DNA of 64,000 nucleotides from Holothuria scabra (lineage: Eukaryota > Echinodermata > Holothuroidea > Aspidochirotida > Holothuriidae). How positions within the stretch are numbered: the first letter of the stretch is position 1; every line of letters starts with the position of its first letter. A model generated the notes under the pieces. It saw only the letters and a list, made by a program, of their open reading frames with translations, ran no database searches and was not told the origin of the DNA. The translations under genes were made by a program, and so were the position numbers. This document shows positions 52,589 through 64,000 of the stretch, in pieces. The stretch spans positions 17,051,450 through 17,115,449 of the forward strand of contig CM074187.1 of assembly GCA_037179385.1 (NCBI GenBank). The letters run 5' to 3'.

Positions 52589-55500
52589 GTAAGTCATGCT
52601 TAACGGGCAAGAGCTATCGCTCTAAAACTTAATTTGAAACAACAAATGAATCTCTTGTAGTTTTCCTAAAGTAGGCTTCCCTTTCATTATAATATTAATG
52701 ACTTAAATATTTCAGGTTTCATTTGGGGTTGGCTGTATTGTCTCGTTTAAAGTTTCGGATCCACGAAATAAATATCAAGAGTGTGCATACTGTACAGGCA
52801 TAGAATGGTCTAACATGAAGGTCAGGTCACATACAGCGATATCGGATCGGATTTCGCTCCGATTTTTGTGAGTTTTAATCATAATCTCCTCCATTTTTGG
52901 TCGAAAAAAAATTTGCCAACCTGTATAGATATATAAATTGGGTCGCAGGACTACGAAATTCTAAGTTATTCCAATTATTCCGTGACGTCACATCCGCAGA
53001 AGCTTTTATCGGATACGCGTAGTCCGATAACAGCTATTTGTCAATGTGATGTCACTGAAAAAATTAGTTTTTATTTCATTTCCGTGGTCCTCTCATACCG
53101 ATTAAATATTTACACAGAATGGCAATTTTTGGTTCTTTCCGTCTGTCCAAAAATCGGCCAGTAATCCGATCCGATATCGCTGTAGTGTGATCTGGGTTAA
53201 GTCTATCATCTTTCACTTTCTGCTTCCATGTATCACGGCGAGTTGCAACCCCTGATTTTATCCCGTTGCCCGTTCCAATTGCTTGAGTGTACAGTTACCC
53301 CTTTACATTGGGACAGTGACAGTTCTCCCATGTGTAATTTTAGTCTGGCCACACGGCATATAGTACCTTTTTCCTTGGCTCGTTTCCTTTCCCCGGTCGG
53401 CCCAGTTTCTGTTGAGCCAGCTACTGTCTTTTCCCATTTATGGCCCACTGGCTCGTTTTCCTTACTACACTGCTTGTGCTGATCACAAAGCACAATGGGG
53501 CAAATAAAAAGAAGAAAGCAAGCACTGTCATCCGGCCAGCGACTTGGTGATCTAAGTCTAGAACTCTTTCTCTTTTTGTTTGTCAAGTTAGGAAACATTG
53601 CAATAGGCTACTCTTCAGGCAGGTTGTAGTGTAACCAATAACAAGAGGAAAATGAAGTAAACAATGATGTTTCATCAGTCAATATTAGGTCTATATATTA
53701 CACAATGAGATGGAACTCGGGGAGACACGAATTTATCCTTCTACACTACAGTTAAACATGCATATACCTATAACGCTGCTATCATGTGAAATTGTATGTA
53801 AACTTAATGGTGAGGAATGGCGACAGGAAATAATGTGATACAGTCTTTCCTGTGTGGGTTAAGTGATGCTGTTTCACTCAGTCGACCAGTTAGAACTATA
53901 TATAGTGAGAACAATATATAGACATGATCATTAGTAAACTAGCACCGGTAAAGACTTACAACATCTTATAACGGGATTACGTGAAAGACCGTAAAAAGTT
54001 ATATTACGTGGCTGTTTTACTAAAAGACAATAGAAATTCGGAGCCTTCAAAGCAAACATGTGTGGTCGAAGCGGCGATTCCAGGTGAGAATAAACATATC
54101 AATTAGCTCAAAGGCGCGACTCGTGATATCTGAGTTATCCAAATGTGATACATGAAACCATGGGCGTACATCATAGGGAGGATGACGCCCCTAATTGTTT
54201 TGGAAGGGAGGGTTCTTCTCCAAAATCCCCTGTTTTTCCAAAAGTGATGACGTTTTAAACTGCGATATAAATCTGGTAAAATGCAGTAGGCGTTTATGAA
54301 AGGCTAAATCATCCCATTCAGACAGTTTCATATTTCCTGACCTAACCCCTCCCAAAACTCAAAAACTCATCCTCATCCAGGTAATGTGTAATCAGAACAC
54401 TCTCAGTACAGTACATGTTGTGTGTGATATGAGTTATAATACTCCGCATTTTTGAATTTGCTGTCAATCAAAGAGCTGTGTCAATTGAGAATTTATGTAA
54501 ATTGCTACGAAAAATGTAGTTTAGGGTGAGAGTTGGCTGCGTTTCTAACGTTGACATCGTCAATTTAATTTTTAGAATCAACATGCGGCAATGGTTAAAA
54601 AACTGCAGTATTTGTAAAATAACAAGAATGATAGAGCCATTTGGTATGTAGTAGTGCAAAAAGAGATAAAGGGAATAGATTGTGACATTTAGTGTACCTC
54701 TTACGACTTTGAGCTAAATGATACATGGGGCTATTCTTTGTTGAAAAACGTAAAGTTAAAGGGAAATATCGAGTTTGTTTTACCAAGAAAAAAAAATCAT
54801 ACATGTTAGAACTAACATTTATTGACACAAACTGAAAAAACCCCTCTTTTCAAGAAATCAGTTTCCCAAAGACAGGAATTCAGCTATTCACTGGCCAAGA
54901 AAAATTTGTCCATTACCCAAACTTTAAACATTCCAAATGGTGCAACTTCCATAACTCTTCTTGTTCATAAAATTTTGGGGAGATGAACTTTTAATTGCGG
55001 GGATTCATTATTGAGACCGAATGTCTTAGTATAACTTTAACTACTTTCTTGTGTATTCTTTATTGAAGCTGTTTAAGCCGATGGAATATTCCCTCACCCA
55101 AATTTGTTCCAGTAAACAGACAGTTTCGGGTTCAAATTTATTGCCATTTCCCACTTAGGCATAATCGACTACTGAACAAACTATCTTAAAGGCGGGACCT
55201 CCTTCCCTTAATTAGACACCTCCTTCAAGGGGGCGATGCGCTCTGTTTCACAAGAAATTTCTTAAGTGGCTAATGATAGCCCTAAATTCCTAACGAAATA
55301 CCTGACTCTAACAAAGTAGGCCTATACAGTCGATACAATACAATAGCATCAGGCAGTCAAGTAACACAATTGTTAAACAGAGCCCATCTACCCCTTCTTT
55401 CGCCAATGGTTTGAAAATCCCCTCCCACTCCCAATTTTGGAGAAGGGCCTACAATCTTGATGATGAAAGAAGTCGTACCACTTCCTATTTCTAAAACTAT

Positions 55501-58500
55501 AATGACCTTAAAGATGAAATTAATTGGAGTAGTGAAACATGTTCATGACTGATAAATTGGATGCAATAATTAACGTCAGCATCTCATGGCTGCATGCAAC
55601 TATTCAGGTATGGCGAAAAGATCATAATGTAGGTCAGGTGGCCCGCCGCTGAGGGCACCTCTGATCTTCTGTCATGAAAAATATAGCGTTACCATGTAGG
55701 AATGAGGAGACAGTGCACCTGCATGTCAACAATACACGCTTTAGAAAAGTTAATTCCAGAAGAAGGCGTAGAGGGGATACCCTAGAAAATATTGCGAAAG
55801 AGAACGTATAAGCAAGGGGAAATTAAATTTAAAGCGAAAAAAGAAGGCAAAGAATTCGAAAGAACACGCAAACATATCAATATATATCAATGATGTGTAT
55901 AAATCGTCAAAACTACTTAAGTTTGTACTCTTCGCTGATGACACTACTGTCTATTGTCACAATTCTAATGTAAAAGAAGCCCTTCATGTTACATCTTTAG
56001 AATTAAACTATGTGGCTGACTGGTTAGCTGCTAATAAGTTATCGTTAAACATTAATAAAAAAGCTTTTGGTTTTTGACAACAGCAAAGGGGATAATCATG
56101 AGTTTTTCTTAAATTTTAAAGGTACAATTATAAAGAATCGTAATTTAGCAAAATTTTTAGGTATTGCGATTGACAGTTAGCTTTCTTGGAAAAGTCACAT
56201 AGACAATGTCGCAAAATCTGTTTCCAGAATGGTTGGGGTTATGAACAGATTAAGACATCTTCTTCCCAGTAAAATTTTGTTAACTATCTATAATTCTTTA
56301 ATTGTCCCTCATCTTACTTACAGTATTTTACTCTGGGGCGATTCCTCCCAAAGCTACATTGACAAATCTTTGTTCTCCAAAAGCGGGCTGTCCGTATAAT
56401 CTCAAATGTTCCACCTTACACCCACACCCTTCCGTATTTTTATAACCTTATTATTCTCACTTTAAAGGACGCTATAAATACCAGTTAGGCATCTTCCTAT
56501 AGAGCCACCACAATGATCAACTTCCCCATGATTTGAATTCGTTTTTCCTCCCAAACAGTACCCATCATAATTATCCCACAAGGGGAAGAGATAATCTCAT
56601 ACAACCTTTCACACGAACAATGTTTGCCCACTCTCAAGTGAGAAGTCATGGTGTGCACCACTGGAATTTCCTTGATATACTAAATTTCGAAATTCCCACA
56701 ATATTAACTTGTTTAAGAAGTACTTTACTACAAGACATCTGTTCTTCCTTATATCTTTCCTAATCTTCTTCTCCTATATATTATTATTATTATTACTATG
56801 AGCCTTAAACTCCTGATATGTTTAATTTATGCACTCTCTATATGCTTACAAAGGTGCATGATGTGTTGTTTTATTATTTTTTGAAACGAAAAGCTCTGGA
56901 TTGGACCAGACTGGAAAAGCTTTTAGCTTCATCTGGTTCCGTTTTTTTTCTTTTGAGACGCTCTCATTTATTTATCTTTATTTCTCTTTATGTAAATAAG
57001 TTCATGCATTTCAATTGAAAAAATAAACGAAACGAAACATAATAGTAGACTCGAATAAGTTTCTTAAGAGAACGAGTCTATTCCGCCATAAAGTAAAGAA
57101 CATTTAACATTTTTTCTACTCATTTACGATAGTCTAGGTATAGAAGTTAAGTTGACAGGTTGAATTTATTTGTGTTTTGTGAGGTCTAATTTGTGCTATT
57201 GTGTTTCACCTGTGAAGGAGTGTGTTAAATGTTTTGTATTGTCATGTTAAGATGCACTTATGGACATGTGCCGTAGTAATTAAAGCGTACGTCAATCCAC
57301 TGGCCGGCCCCCGAGAGGAATAAACGTTTGGCCCCGCACTAAACCTGCTATAGGTACGAGTATTCTTTATTTCTCCTCGACAAGTACTGAAGTATGACTT
57401 TTGCTAAGCACCCGTTAGCCAACATTAGAGAAACCGCTCCCTTGAAGCTTGGACAAGCTTATCTTGTCCTTGAATTCCTTGCTTGTTACGCAACTGACAA
57501 AAGCAACATTGTTGCGGATTACATGGTCCAGTGACCGCCTATTGTTGTCTGCAGTATTCTATTGCTGTAAAACGTTACGCTATTGGACAAGTCATGACGT
57601 CTACTTGGTACTTTCAAGGGGAAGAGTTCTCTAATGGAGCCCCCGCCCACGTTACATTACCATTGTTCTTCTCATATCAGTGACGAGTCATATTTTCCCT
57701 CTTGTACCCTAGTCCTGAAGAGGAAGCTAAGACGCCTCCAAGAAAAGTGACAAAGGCGACAACTACTACTGTACCACCCACAACAGCTACAGTAGTTACG
57801 ACCCAGAAAACTTGTAAGTAGCCTAGGCAGCGCCACTTCATCGGTAAAACGTTTGTGCATCGTAGTGATTAATACCATATTTAAAGGGGAAATCAGAGTT
57901 TGACACCAAATATTAACCTTTGTTTTGGCACTTTGTGTTTCCTTTTTAACTGATTATTTACCAGAATCAGCAAATATGGAAGATGTCTTTCCAGTGAGAA
58001 ACGTTAACTCTGCGCACGAACAATTATGTCCAGTATGGCACGCTCTGTACATAGTGACGTGCATGACCTCTGTAGAACACTCTAGTCCCTTGATCCTCTT
58101 CTATGCAACTCACTTTGTTTCACTCATATGGTTTTGATGTGCTCTCTGCTTGAAAGACTGTTCAAGGCCTAAACATTCCTCTCAAGGTTCGTAAACTTCT
58201 TCCATATATATAATATAGCCTTGGTCTATTAGAAAAAAGCATAAAGCCAAGTGCTCAAACGTCCAGTCCAGTTATCTCATTAACTTGTGTCTGTATTTGA
58301 ACAGGTTAGAATATTTTTCTGGTTTTTGTGTCATTTCATAGAAGCTCGCATTGCATTTTCTATTGATAGTTCTCACGTGACGTCATAGGAATTTTTCATG
58401 TGGAATATTACATCCATGTCTGAGGTAACCCCGGTATGAACGTACAGCATTGCCCTCAGACTTGACGGCTGCTGACCCCTAGTTGTGATGTCAGTGAGAA

Positions 58501-61500
58501 CTGTCTATTTATTCTTTTAAAAAGGATCCTATTGTTTCCCCAGAGGCCATCAGCTACTAACTAAAGATACCACTTTTAATACTCATTCATAAATCCACAG
58601 CTACCCAGTCCATTACTTCCACACCTATCCCAAAAAATACCAAGAGCACGTTTCACTCTACTATTTACGTAGATGTTTCTACGAATCCGATTTTGAATAT
58701 AACATCATCTCCTCTGAATCGCAAAGCAACGGTTTCTTCAGCAAGGGGTGAATCTCAACCAATTGAACTCGGACTTATCGGAGCTGCCATTGGTGGTTTG
58801 GTCTTGCTCTTAATGGTTTTGCTCGTCTTCTTCATCATTTACAAACAAAAACGGTAAGTACGTCTTTTATAAAAGCAACGTAAATTAATCAATGATGTGC
58901 CCAAGTGGGCATTACACTATAATTTACCCCCATGCTTTTTTAAATTTTCTCTTTTGGCCAATGGCGTAGCTAGGAATTTTTTCGTGTGGGGGGGGCGCTA
59001 TGGGGAAGCTGGATACTTTTGTAGGGGGGGGGGCTGGAGTTAAATATCTAAGCATAGCGCCACCAACAGTTGGCGCGGAGCGTACAAAGAAAATTTTGGA
59101 TTTTTACACCTTCCAGATGGCTGGAAATGGCATTTGCCAGGTTTAATTGGCCTTAATTCTGGTGAGAAAAATTTGTTATTTTTCTCAGATTCAAACACAC
59201 TTTTGAAATACTGATTGGCTCAGTTCATTACTCCACTGGACTATGTATCCTCGGATTGCAAATCCGGAATCCCGCTGTATGTTGCAAGTTGGGGCCCATT
59301 CCACAAAGAGTTACGCACAATCTTAAGTTTGATTCCCCATACTTAAGTCAACAGTAAATCATACAGAAGATTGTGCGTAAGACTTTATGGAACGGGCCCC
59401 AGCTGTTCCAGTGCACGCATGAATAAAGTATTTCCATAGGTATAGGGGAGCATTTCAGTTTGGGGGCAGAAGTATTTTTTTCCGAAAAATGTAATTCTGT
59501 CCGTAAGACAGTCAAAGTGGAGCGAAAACAGTGGTTGGCGCTGAACGTCCAGAAATTTTGAAAATTCGTACCTCTCAGAAAGTCGAAAATGGCATTTCCC
59601 AGGCTTTAAGAGGGGATCCAAGCAGTCGCTATTTTAAGTTTCAGTTGCAGATAAACGTCCATTCAAAACTAAAATTCAGCCAGAAAGACCAAGCGAAGTG
59701 CCACCATTAATTGGCGTGAAGGCGTACAGAAAATTTTGAAATATCCGACCCCTCAGACAGTTGAATATGGAATTTCCCAGGCTTTTAGAGGACCTACACA
59801 GTCGCTATTTTGAGTTTCCTTTTGCAAAAAGTGCTCACGTGAAACTTAAATGCTATGAAGCGGTCTAAGTGGAGCAACACCATAAGTTGGGGGCGAAACG
59901 TACAGGATACTTTGAAAACTCTGACAATTCAGACAGTTAAAAATGTCATTTCCTTTGCTAATAGGGGTTCTAAGCAGTCGCTATTTCGACATTACTTTTG
60001 CAGAGAATGTTCACTTGTAACTAAAATTCTGCCATGAAAAATGCCAACGCGGAGCGCCACCAATGGTTGACGGGGAGCGAACAGAAAATTTTGAAAATCG
60101 GACCCCTGAGACATTCGAAAATGACATTTTCCAGGCCGTATTTGGCGCTGGAGCAGGACTGAAGACAACCTTTTGGGTACCTGAACAGCATCCTGTCTGT
60201 TCGTTGAAATAACTTGGCAATTAAATACTTCCCAGCATTGTTTTAACCTTTGCCCGAATGTTTGACCATTTCGGGCAATTTTTGCAAGACTACAGTATGA
60301 AGTGGTGACTATGAAAGCCTTTTTTAAATTCTACCCAAAATGAACGTGTTGCAGATCTTTGTTATTTTCCATGAAAACTTTATATGGAAATTTTACTTTA
60401 AACATAAAGTTTTCTGTTTTTCGGCAAAGATTTGAAGCTTTTAAATTAATCGGCCGTTTCGGGTGTTGTGTTACACCAGATTTAAAAACAGGCTTAAGAA
60501 TGAATTGTTTCTTTCAAGCCACAGGCTTCCCAAGTGTGTCGCAATTCTTTATCTGTTTGATTTTTGGTAACTATGTTACCCTTACGATGATACTTTTCCA
60601 CTTTCGGGCAAATGCTTGAAAGAATTTGTATATACGACAATTTCGGGCACTAAGTTGTGATTATCTGTGAATGAAAAGTCACGAATAATAGCTTTTTGCG
60701 CTGTCCGAAGGTGTAGCGATTTTTGGGAATCTTGACTTGGTTTTTCATGAAAATTCAATTGCGACTTTATGACGATTCTTTCCTTTTTTTTCGGGCATAT
60801 CTTTTTTAAGATTTCGGCCACATTTAAATTTTTCCTGAAAACCATCCCATTTGTTTCTCAAATTAAAGGCCTGTTCGAATTTTTTCCAAATTCCTTCCCG
60901 AATTTCGATTTTGCCAAAATCGTACGCCTCTGGGTATGTCCACTCCACCCAAGAGCTATAAGTGAGGTCCTGTGAGGTAATAGTGGTAAGGTTGCGACCT
61001 ATGAGACTGCATTGGCCCAACATGGGTTTGGTCCAGTGTTGGAATAAATTTGCGAAGTGCAAAATCCTTCCAACACTATTTGATTCAAATATTCTACCCA
61101 CCACACCAAGTATGATTTTGGAATAAATTTGTGCATCCCCAGAAATTGAAAAGAAATCTGCAGGAGATAGAAACAGGTCAAATGCTAGGAACTCACTTTA
61201 ATCCACACCAAGGTAGCCAATTTCAGCTGCTCCAAATCTGCTGGAAAATTATCCATCCAGAAATCCGACAAGTAAAAAGTCAAGAGATTACGAAGATATG
61301 AAGCTTGTCACAGTCTACCTGAATTTATTCCGAAATTTAGAGTGGGCCACAATTTCAGAATGCCCTTCAACTGCGTGGATCTATATCGTAAGTTTATCTA
61401 TGTCATAGTGGCCGGGTAGCCCGGATTGATTATTATCATCGGCCAGCACGAATACAATTTTTTTTTTTGCCCAGGTGGCCAGTGGGGGGGGGGGTGCTTC

Positions 61501-62843
61501 TGGGGGCTGGGAGATTCAGTGGGGTTCCAGCCCCCCCCCCTTGTAGCTACGCCATTGCTTTTGGCTTCCCAAGCTTGAGCGATTAAGAAAAGCTAGCAAC
61601 CCTACGATTGAAACTTCATGGAACACTTCTCTGATAAACTGTGTGATGTAAAGGGGCTAGAAGAATTACTTACTATATATTCATGTTTAAAAGCTCTATA
61701 AGAATACACCAATGAAAAGGTCTGTCAAAATTTGAACTGAATCTGGTCAGAGAAACACTGAAAGGAAATGTAATCCAGGATATTATTTAACTAGGTTCAG
61801 TTCAAAAGGGAGTTTTAACCGGATCTGTTCATTGTCCGACCAGGTTCCTCTTCGATGTTTTCCTAATTAGACCTTGTTATGGCACAAAACCAATTTTTAT
61901 TTCTGGTATGAATGTTGTTTTTTCGAACATTGTTCGAGGTTGTATTGTTTTCCTCTATCTCAGACAAAAAAAACATATTGCCCTGATTCCAAAACACATC
62001 CACATGAGTCTTTATAGAGTGTTTTCACCGACGTCACAAGCCGCCCCTTTTGCTTAACTGTCGGGCATTAAATGTAGAAGTGTATTACGTATAGCCTCCT
62101 GAAAACATGCTGAGACTGCAGTAGCTAACTATTGACTTACGTGATGACTGCTGATTTTTTTCCCGGCAGTGGTTAACCAATTACGGTTACCCCGACGTGA
62201 TGACATCACGTGAAAAACATTCTATATAGATTCTTGAAATGACTAAAATGTCTAAATTTTTAAAGTGAAGTAAATAAACTGACATTTCCCAGAAGCCCAA
62301 TTTTGAAAAGGGGATCAATCTCATGTAAGTTGTTTCCCCTGTACAACCCATGTCACACTGCATCAATATCGGATTCGATTTATATACCATTTTTGTGAGA
62401 TTTAATTAAAATCTCCTCCATCCGTTGTCGGAAAGAACCAAAAATTTGCCAACCTGTGTAAATGTAGAATTGGTACAGTAGGCCCACGGAAATGAAATGC
62501 AAACTATTTATTTCGCGAAGTCACATTTACAAATAGCCTTTTTTCGGACTACGCGTATCCAGTCAGCCAGTAAAAGCTGTCTCAGCGGATGTGACGTCAC
62601 GGTCTAACTAGTATAGCTTAGATTCTTGATGTCATGCGATACAACTCCTATATTTCTACAGGTTGGAAAATATGTGTCTCTTTTTTACCAAAGATGGAGG
62701 AGATTTCAAGGAAAACTCACAAAAATCGGGGCAAAATCCGATCCGATATTACTGTAGTGTGTCCTGGGCTCAAGTCATCCTTGGTGCTTGATTTTTCTAA
62801 AAGTAAACGGAGCGTTCTTGAAGAAAACGAGCCAATGATTTAA
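52548..62843 (+). CDS. Short Ser/Thr-rich single-pass membrane protein, four exons
   Basis: Exons 52548-52588, 57713-57813, 58601-58853 and 62804-62843 join in frame: 435 nt, 144 residues plus TAA. All introns are GT-AG with matching phases (2, 1, 2). The product begins MGGFHSTSDTKKE. It then has a Thr-rich, probably O-glycosylated stretch (KATTTTVPPTTATVVTTQK), one N-glycosylation sequon (NIT, Asn80), and a membrane helix at about residues 104-128 (LGLIGAAIGGLVLLLMVLLV, FFIIY). The basic tail KQKRKRS follows, then an acidic end (LEENEPMI). The basic residues after the helix suggest the tail is cytosolic and the Ser/Thr-rich part extracellular. No signal peptide is visible, so a true 5' exon may be missing, or the protein inserts without one. 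I do not recognise the family. The tiny first and last exons are the weak points. Confidence 0.5.
52823..53195. mobile_element. Palindromic MITE (copy 2 of the 24594 family)
   Basis: The ends CAGGTCACATACAGCGATAT-CGGATCGG and CCGATCCGATATCGCTGTAG-TGTGATCTG are inverted. The centre is GTGACGTCACATCC..TATCGGATACGCGTAGTCCG-ATAA. It lies in intron 1 of the membrane-protein gene. Confidence 0.8.
53235..53520 (-). mobile_element. SINE-like copy, inverted and diverged
   Basis: Read on the minus strand it shows CCCCATTGTGCTTTGTGATC-AGC, AACGAGCCAGTGGGCC and GCAACGGGATAAAATCAG. The head is weak. Confidence 0.4.
54058..54083 (+). CDS. Alternative candidate first exon (1b) of membrane-protein gene
   Basis: ATG TGT GGT CGA AGC GGC GAT TCC AG followed by GTGAGA encodes MCGRSGDS and ends in phase 2, like exon 1a. 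Joined to 57713 it would give a 139-residue protein. It is short, so chance is possible. Confidence 0.3.
54310..54550. repeat. Decayed copy 3 of the 15791 MITE family
   Basis: It shares CCCCTCCCAAAACTC, AATCAGAACACTCTCAGTAC, GCTGTCAATCAAAGAGCTG and GTAGTTTAGGGTGAGAG with the other copies. Confidence 0.55.
55235..55388. mobile_element. MITE of the GATGCGCACTG family
   Basis: The ends are GATGCGCTCTGTTTCACAAG and TTGTTAAACAGAGCCCATC. The interior CCTAAATTCCTAACGAAATA aligns with the 20890 copy. Confidence 0.65.
55860..57040 (+). mobile_element. 5'-truncated, degenerate non-LTR retrotransposon (LINE)
   Basis: Frames at 55886-56077 and 56100-56760 together show INDVYKSSKLLKFVLFADDT, with FADDT the reverse-transcriptase active-site motif, then ADWLAANKLSLNINK. 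After a frame break come FLGIAIDS, LSWKSHIDNVAKS and LTIYNSLIVPHLTYSILLWG, then broken frames. This is the thumb and C-terminal region of a jockey/CR1-like reverse transcriptase. Several stops and frameshifts show it is dead. The 3' end probably lies at AAAAAATAAACGAAACGAAA-C near 57040. Confidence 0.85.
55886..56370 (+). pseudogene. Reverse transcriptase fragment of the LINE
   Basis: FADDT(TV) catalytic box, then the conserved 'W-L-x-x-N-K-L-S-L-N-x-x-K' motif and the 'L-G-x-x-I-D-x-x-L-S-W' motif. The last has an in-frame TAG before LSW (IDS-stop-LSWKSHID). The N-terminal endonuclease and most fingers/palm sequence are absent. Confidence 0.85.
57713..57813 (+). CDS. Thr-rich stalk exon of membrane-protein gene
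   Basis: The acceptor is TTTTCCCTCTTGTACCCTAG and the donor a perfect GTAAGT. It encodes SPEEEAKTPPRKVTK, then a Thr/Pro/Val-rich run typical of O-glycosylated stalks. Phases are 2 in and 1 out. Confidence 0.6.
58361..58515. mobile_element. Short MITE with ACGTGACGTCA end
   Basis: The left ATAGTTCTCACGTGACGTCA and the right GTGATGTCAGTGAGAACTGT-CTAT are inverted repeats. It lies in intron 2 of the membrane-protein gene. Confidence 0.5.
58601..58853 (+). CDS. Ser/Thr-rich ectodomain and transmembrane exon
   Basis: The acceptor is CATTCATAAATCCACAG and the donor a perfect GTAAGT. It encodes STQSITSTPIPKNTKSTFHS, the NIT sequon, and a 25-residue hydrophobic helix ending in IIYKQKR. The hydrophobic helix followed by basic residues is unmistakable, and the reading frame is open throughout. 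Confidence 0.7.
58959..61557. mobile_element. 2.6-kb hAT-like non-autonomous element with perfect 8-bp target duplication
   Basis: The ends CAATGGCGTAGCTAGG and TGTAGCTACGCCATTG are inverted repeats. They are flanked by CTTTTGGC at 58951-58958 and again at 61558-61565. Its interior is collinear with 2640-4931, including a ~175-bp degenerate array (units near 59515, 59690, 59865, 60047). It carries no transposase ORF. It lies in the last intron of the membrane-protein gene, 105 bases after the exon 58601-58853 donor. Confidence 0.85.
62012..62227. mobile_element. MITE with TGACGTCAC-like ends (copy 2)
   Basis: TATAGAGTGTTTTCACCGAC-GTCACAAGC at the left and ACGTGATGACATCACGTGAA-AAACATTCTATA at the right. 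Inner AACTGTCGGGC pairs with CCCGGCAGTGG. It is homologous to 26890-27095. Confidence 0.6.
62348..62768. mobile_element. Palindromic MITE (copy 3 of the 24594 family)
   Basis: CCCATGTCACACTGCATCAA-TATCGGATTCG and CCGATCCGATATTACTGTAG-TGTGTCCTGGG are inverted. GTGACGTCAC is in the interior. It ends about 35 bases before the last exon of the membrane-protein gene. Confidence 0.75.
62804..62843 (+). CDS. Candidate last coding exon, cytosolic tail
   Basis: The acceptor GATTTTTCTAAAAG completes an Arg codon. KRSVLEENEPMI and TAA follow, extending the basic juxtamembrane run. The phase matches exon 58601-58853. It lies only about 35 bases after a MITE, so its branch point would be inside that repeat. 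It is short, so only moderately supported. Confidence 0.45.
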
Positions 62844-63388
62844 CATGAATTATACTATTCGGGAAACAGTTTATTGCTTGGTTTCGCCGAACGGCCCTTT
62901 GCCAGAGAGTCAGGAGGATTTAAGGGAAACATGAACTATACAATTGCTGAAATTAACAAAAGTACCATCCCTTAATTTAAACGGGTTAATTAATGATGAT
63001 GAAAACAAACCAAATGTTTTTTGTTTCAAGGTCTGAATTTAACAACTGCATCACAAAATACCTAATATAAAAAGAAACGTGACAAATGAGAGTACCGGCA
63101 CATACACTTATAGAATTTGAAGAAACTGCATTGACTGTGAAAGAGATCGATTTAAATTAATAGGATAGATGGTCAAATTAAATTTTACGCCCAAGATTAC
63201 AAGGCAGTTCACATGCATGTGGATATCTCGTGCTTTTTCCCCATATTTGCCCACTCCAGTTGTTCGCATAGGCCAACGAACTATCCTATATCTGTCATAT
63301 GGTCATACTGAATAGTCGTCATGATGGCTCCCCATGAATCTTTGGTGCAAAATATTATGGCCCCATATGGATCAATAAGGATCCTATA

Positions 63389-63536
63389 GACACTTTTCCA
63401 AACAGCTATTACAAAGGATTGTGGGATAGAATGTTGGTGTGCATTATTTTTTCCTACAATAAAGTGTCATTGAAAAAAATTATGCAGACCTAAAACCTAC
63501 CCCACAATCCTTTGTAATTACTATTTGGAAAAGGGT
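63389..63536. mobile_element. ~150-bp palindromic MITE
   Basis: ACTTTTCCAAACAGCTATTA-CAAAGGATTGTGGG pairs with CCCACAATCCTTTGTAATTA-CTATTTGGAAAAGGG. The loop holds an AATAAA. Confidence 0.75.
63458..63463 (+). terminator. Possible polyadenylation signal AATAAA
   Basis: AATAAA lies about 615 bases after the membrane-protein stop, in the loop of a small inverted-repeat element (63389-63536). It is weak evidence. Confidence 0.15.
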
Positions 63537-64000
63537 CAATACGGGGATGTTACCTGCTGTGTATTTTATTGCTTTATCATGTATAATGCAACGTGAAAAG
63601 TATGTACCCAATGGCTACTCCAGTAAAAGGCAAGTTTGGCAATTCGTTTTCGCATGGAATTATGGGACACGACGCGGGATAAACAAACTGAACTATGCAC
63701 GGAGTGTGCTGCGTTCCTAATTGTTTTAGTGGTGGAAGGGGAATGCACTAACCAAAAATTTCATTTCTAGCCCGACCGAACAAAAATAGGTGTCTCGGTC
63801 CTTTTTTACGGCATATAAAATGCAAATGTTCACACAAAAAGACAATGTAGATGCAGTTTACTGCATTACGCCACAAATAAGATTCCTCCTTGTAGAAAGT
63901 TCCTCTCGTGTCAGTGTAGTAGATTTTCTTGTGGGATATCATTGCGATCATGTTGGAGAGCAACGCCCATATGCACGTGCAGACAGGGTGGTTGATAATG

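Noticed and set aside
57925..58137. Frame with NMEDVFPVRNVNSAHEQ in intron 2 of the membrane-protein gene
   Set aside because: Joining it to the preceding exon at its acceptor gives an immediate TAA, so it is not a continuing exon. A terminal alternative exon is possible but unsupported.

Overview
The window is eukaryotic, almost certainly from a marine invertebrate animal. Coding sequence comes in short exons with canonical GT/AG junctions, separated by kilobase introns, and most of the DNA is AT-rich sequence packed with short inverted-repeat transposons, SINE-like units and a dead LINE. A deuterostome such as an echinoderm is my best guess, from the repeat texture and from a TIR/ARM innate-immunity-like gene. 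No feature fixes the taxon.

Layout. About 1-19.4 kb is repeat territory in which I see no convincing gene. It holds MITEs, a hAT-like element nested inside a MITE, a large element with a degenerate internal array, a second hAT-like element with perfect 8-bp target duplications, and a 2.8-kb inverted-repeat-bounded element carrying a 65-bp satellite. From 20,085 to 47,539 (+) a ten-exon gene can be assembled with every splice phase matching. It encodes a predicted 568-residue protein: an armadillo-like helical N-terminal half, a TIR domain, and a C-terminal SAM-like domain. Its introns carry many transposons, including a 1.24-kb inverted-repeat element with a MADF-like ORF remnant and a tandem repeat whose units each carry a nuclear-receptor DR1-like motif. 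From 52,548 to 62,843 (+) a second, smaller gene can be assembled with four exons and an alternative first exon. It encodes a Ser/Thr-rich, single-pass membrane protein of about 144 residues. A degenerate non-LTR retrotransposon lies in its first intron and a 2.6-kb hAT-like element with perfect 8-bp target duplications lies in its last intron.

The most notable object is the ARM-TIR-SAM protein. It has the same three domain types as the NAD-cleaving axon/immune factor SARM1 (ARM-SAM-SAM-TIR), but in a different order and with one SAM, and it keeps the glutamate expected of an active TIR NADase. All gene models come from reading splice signals and frames by eye. No database or transcript was consulted.
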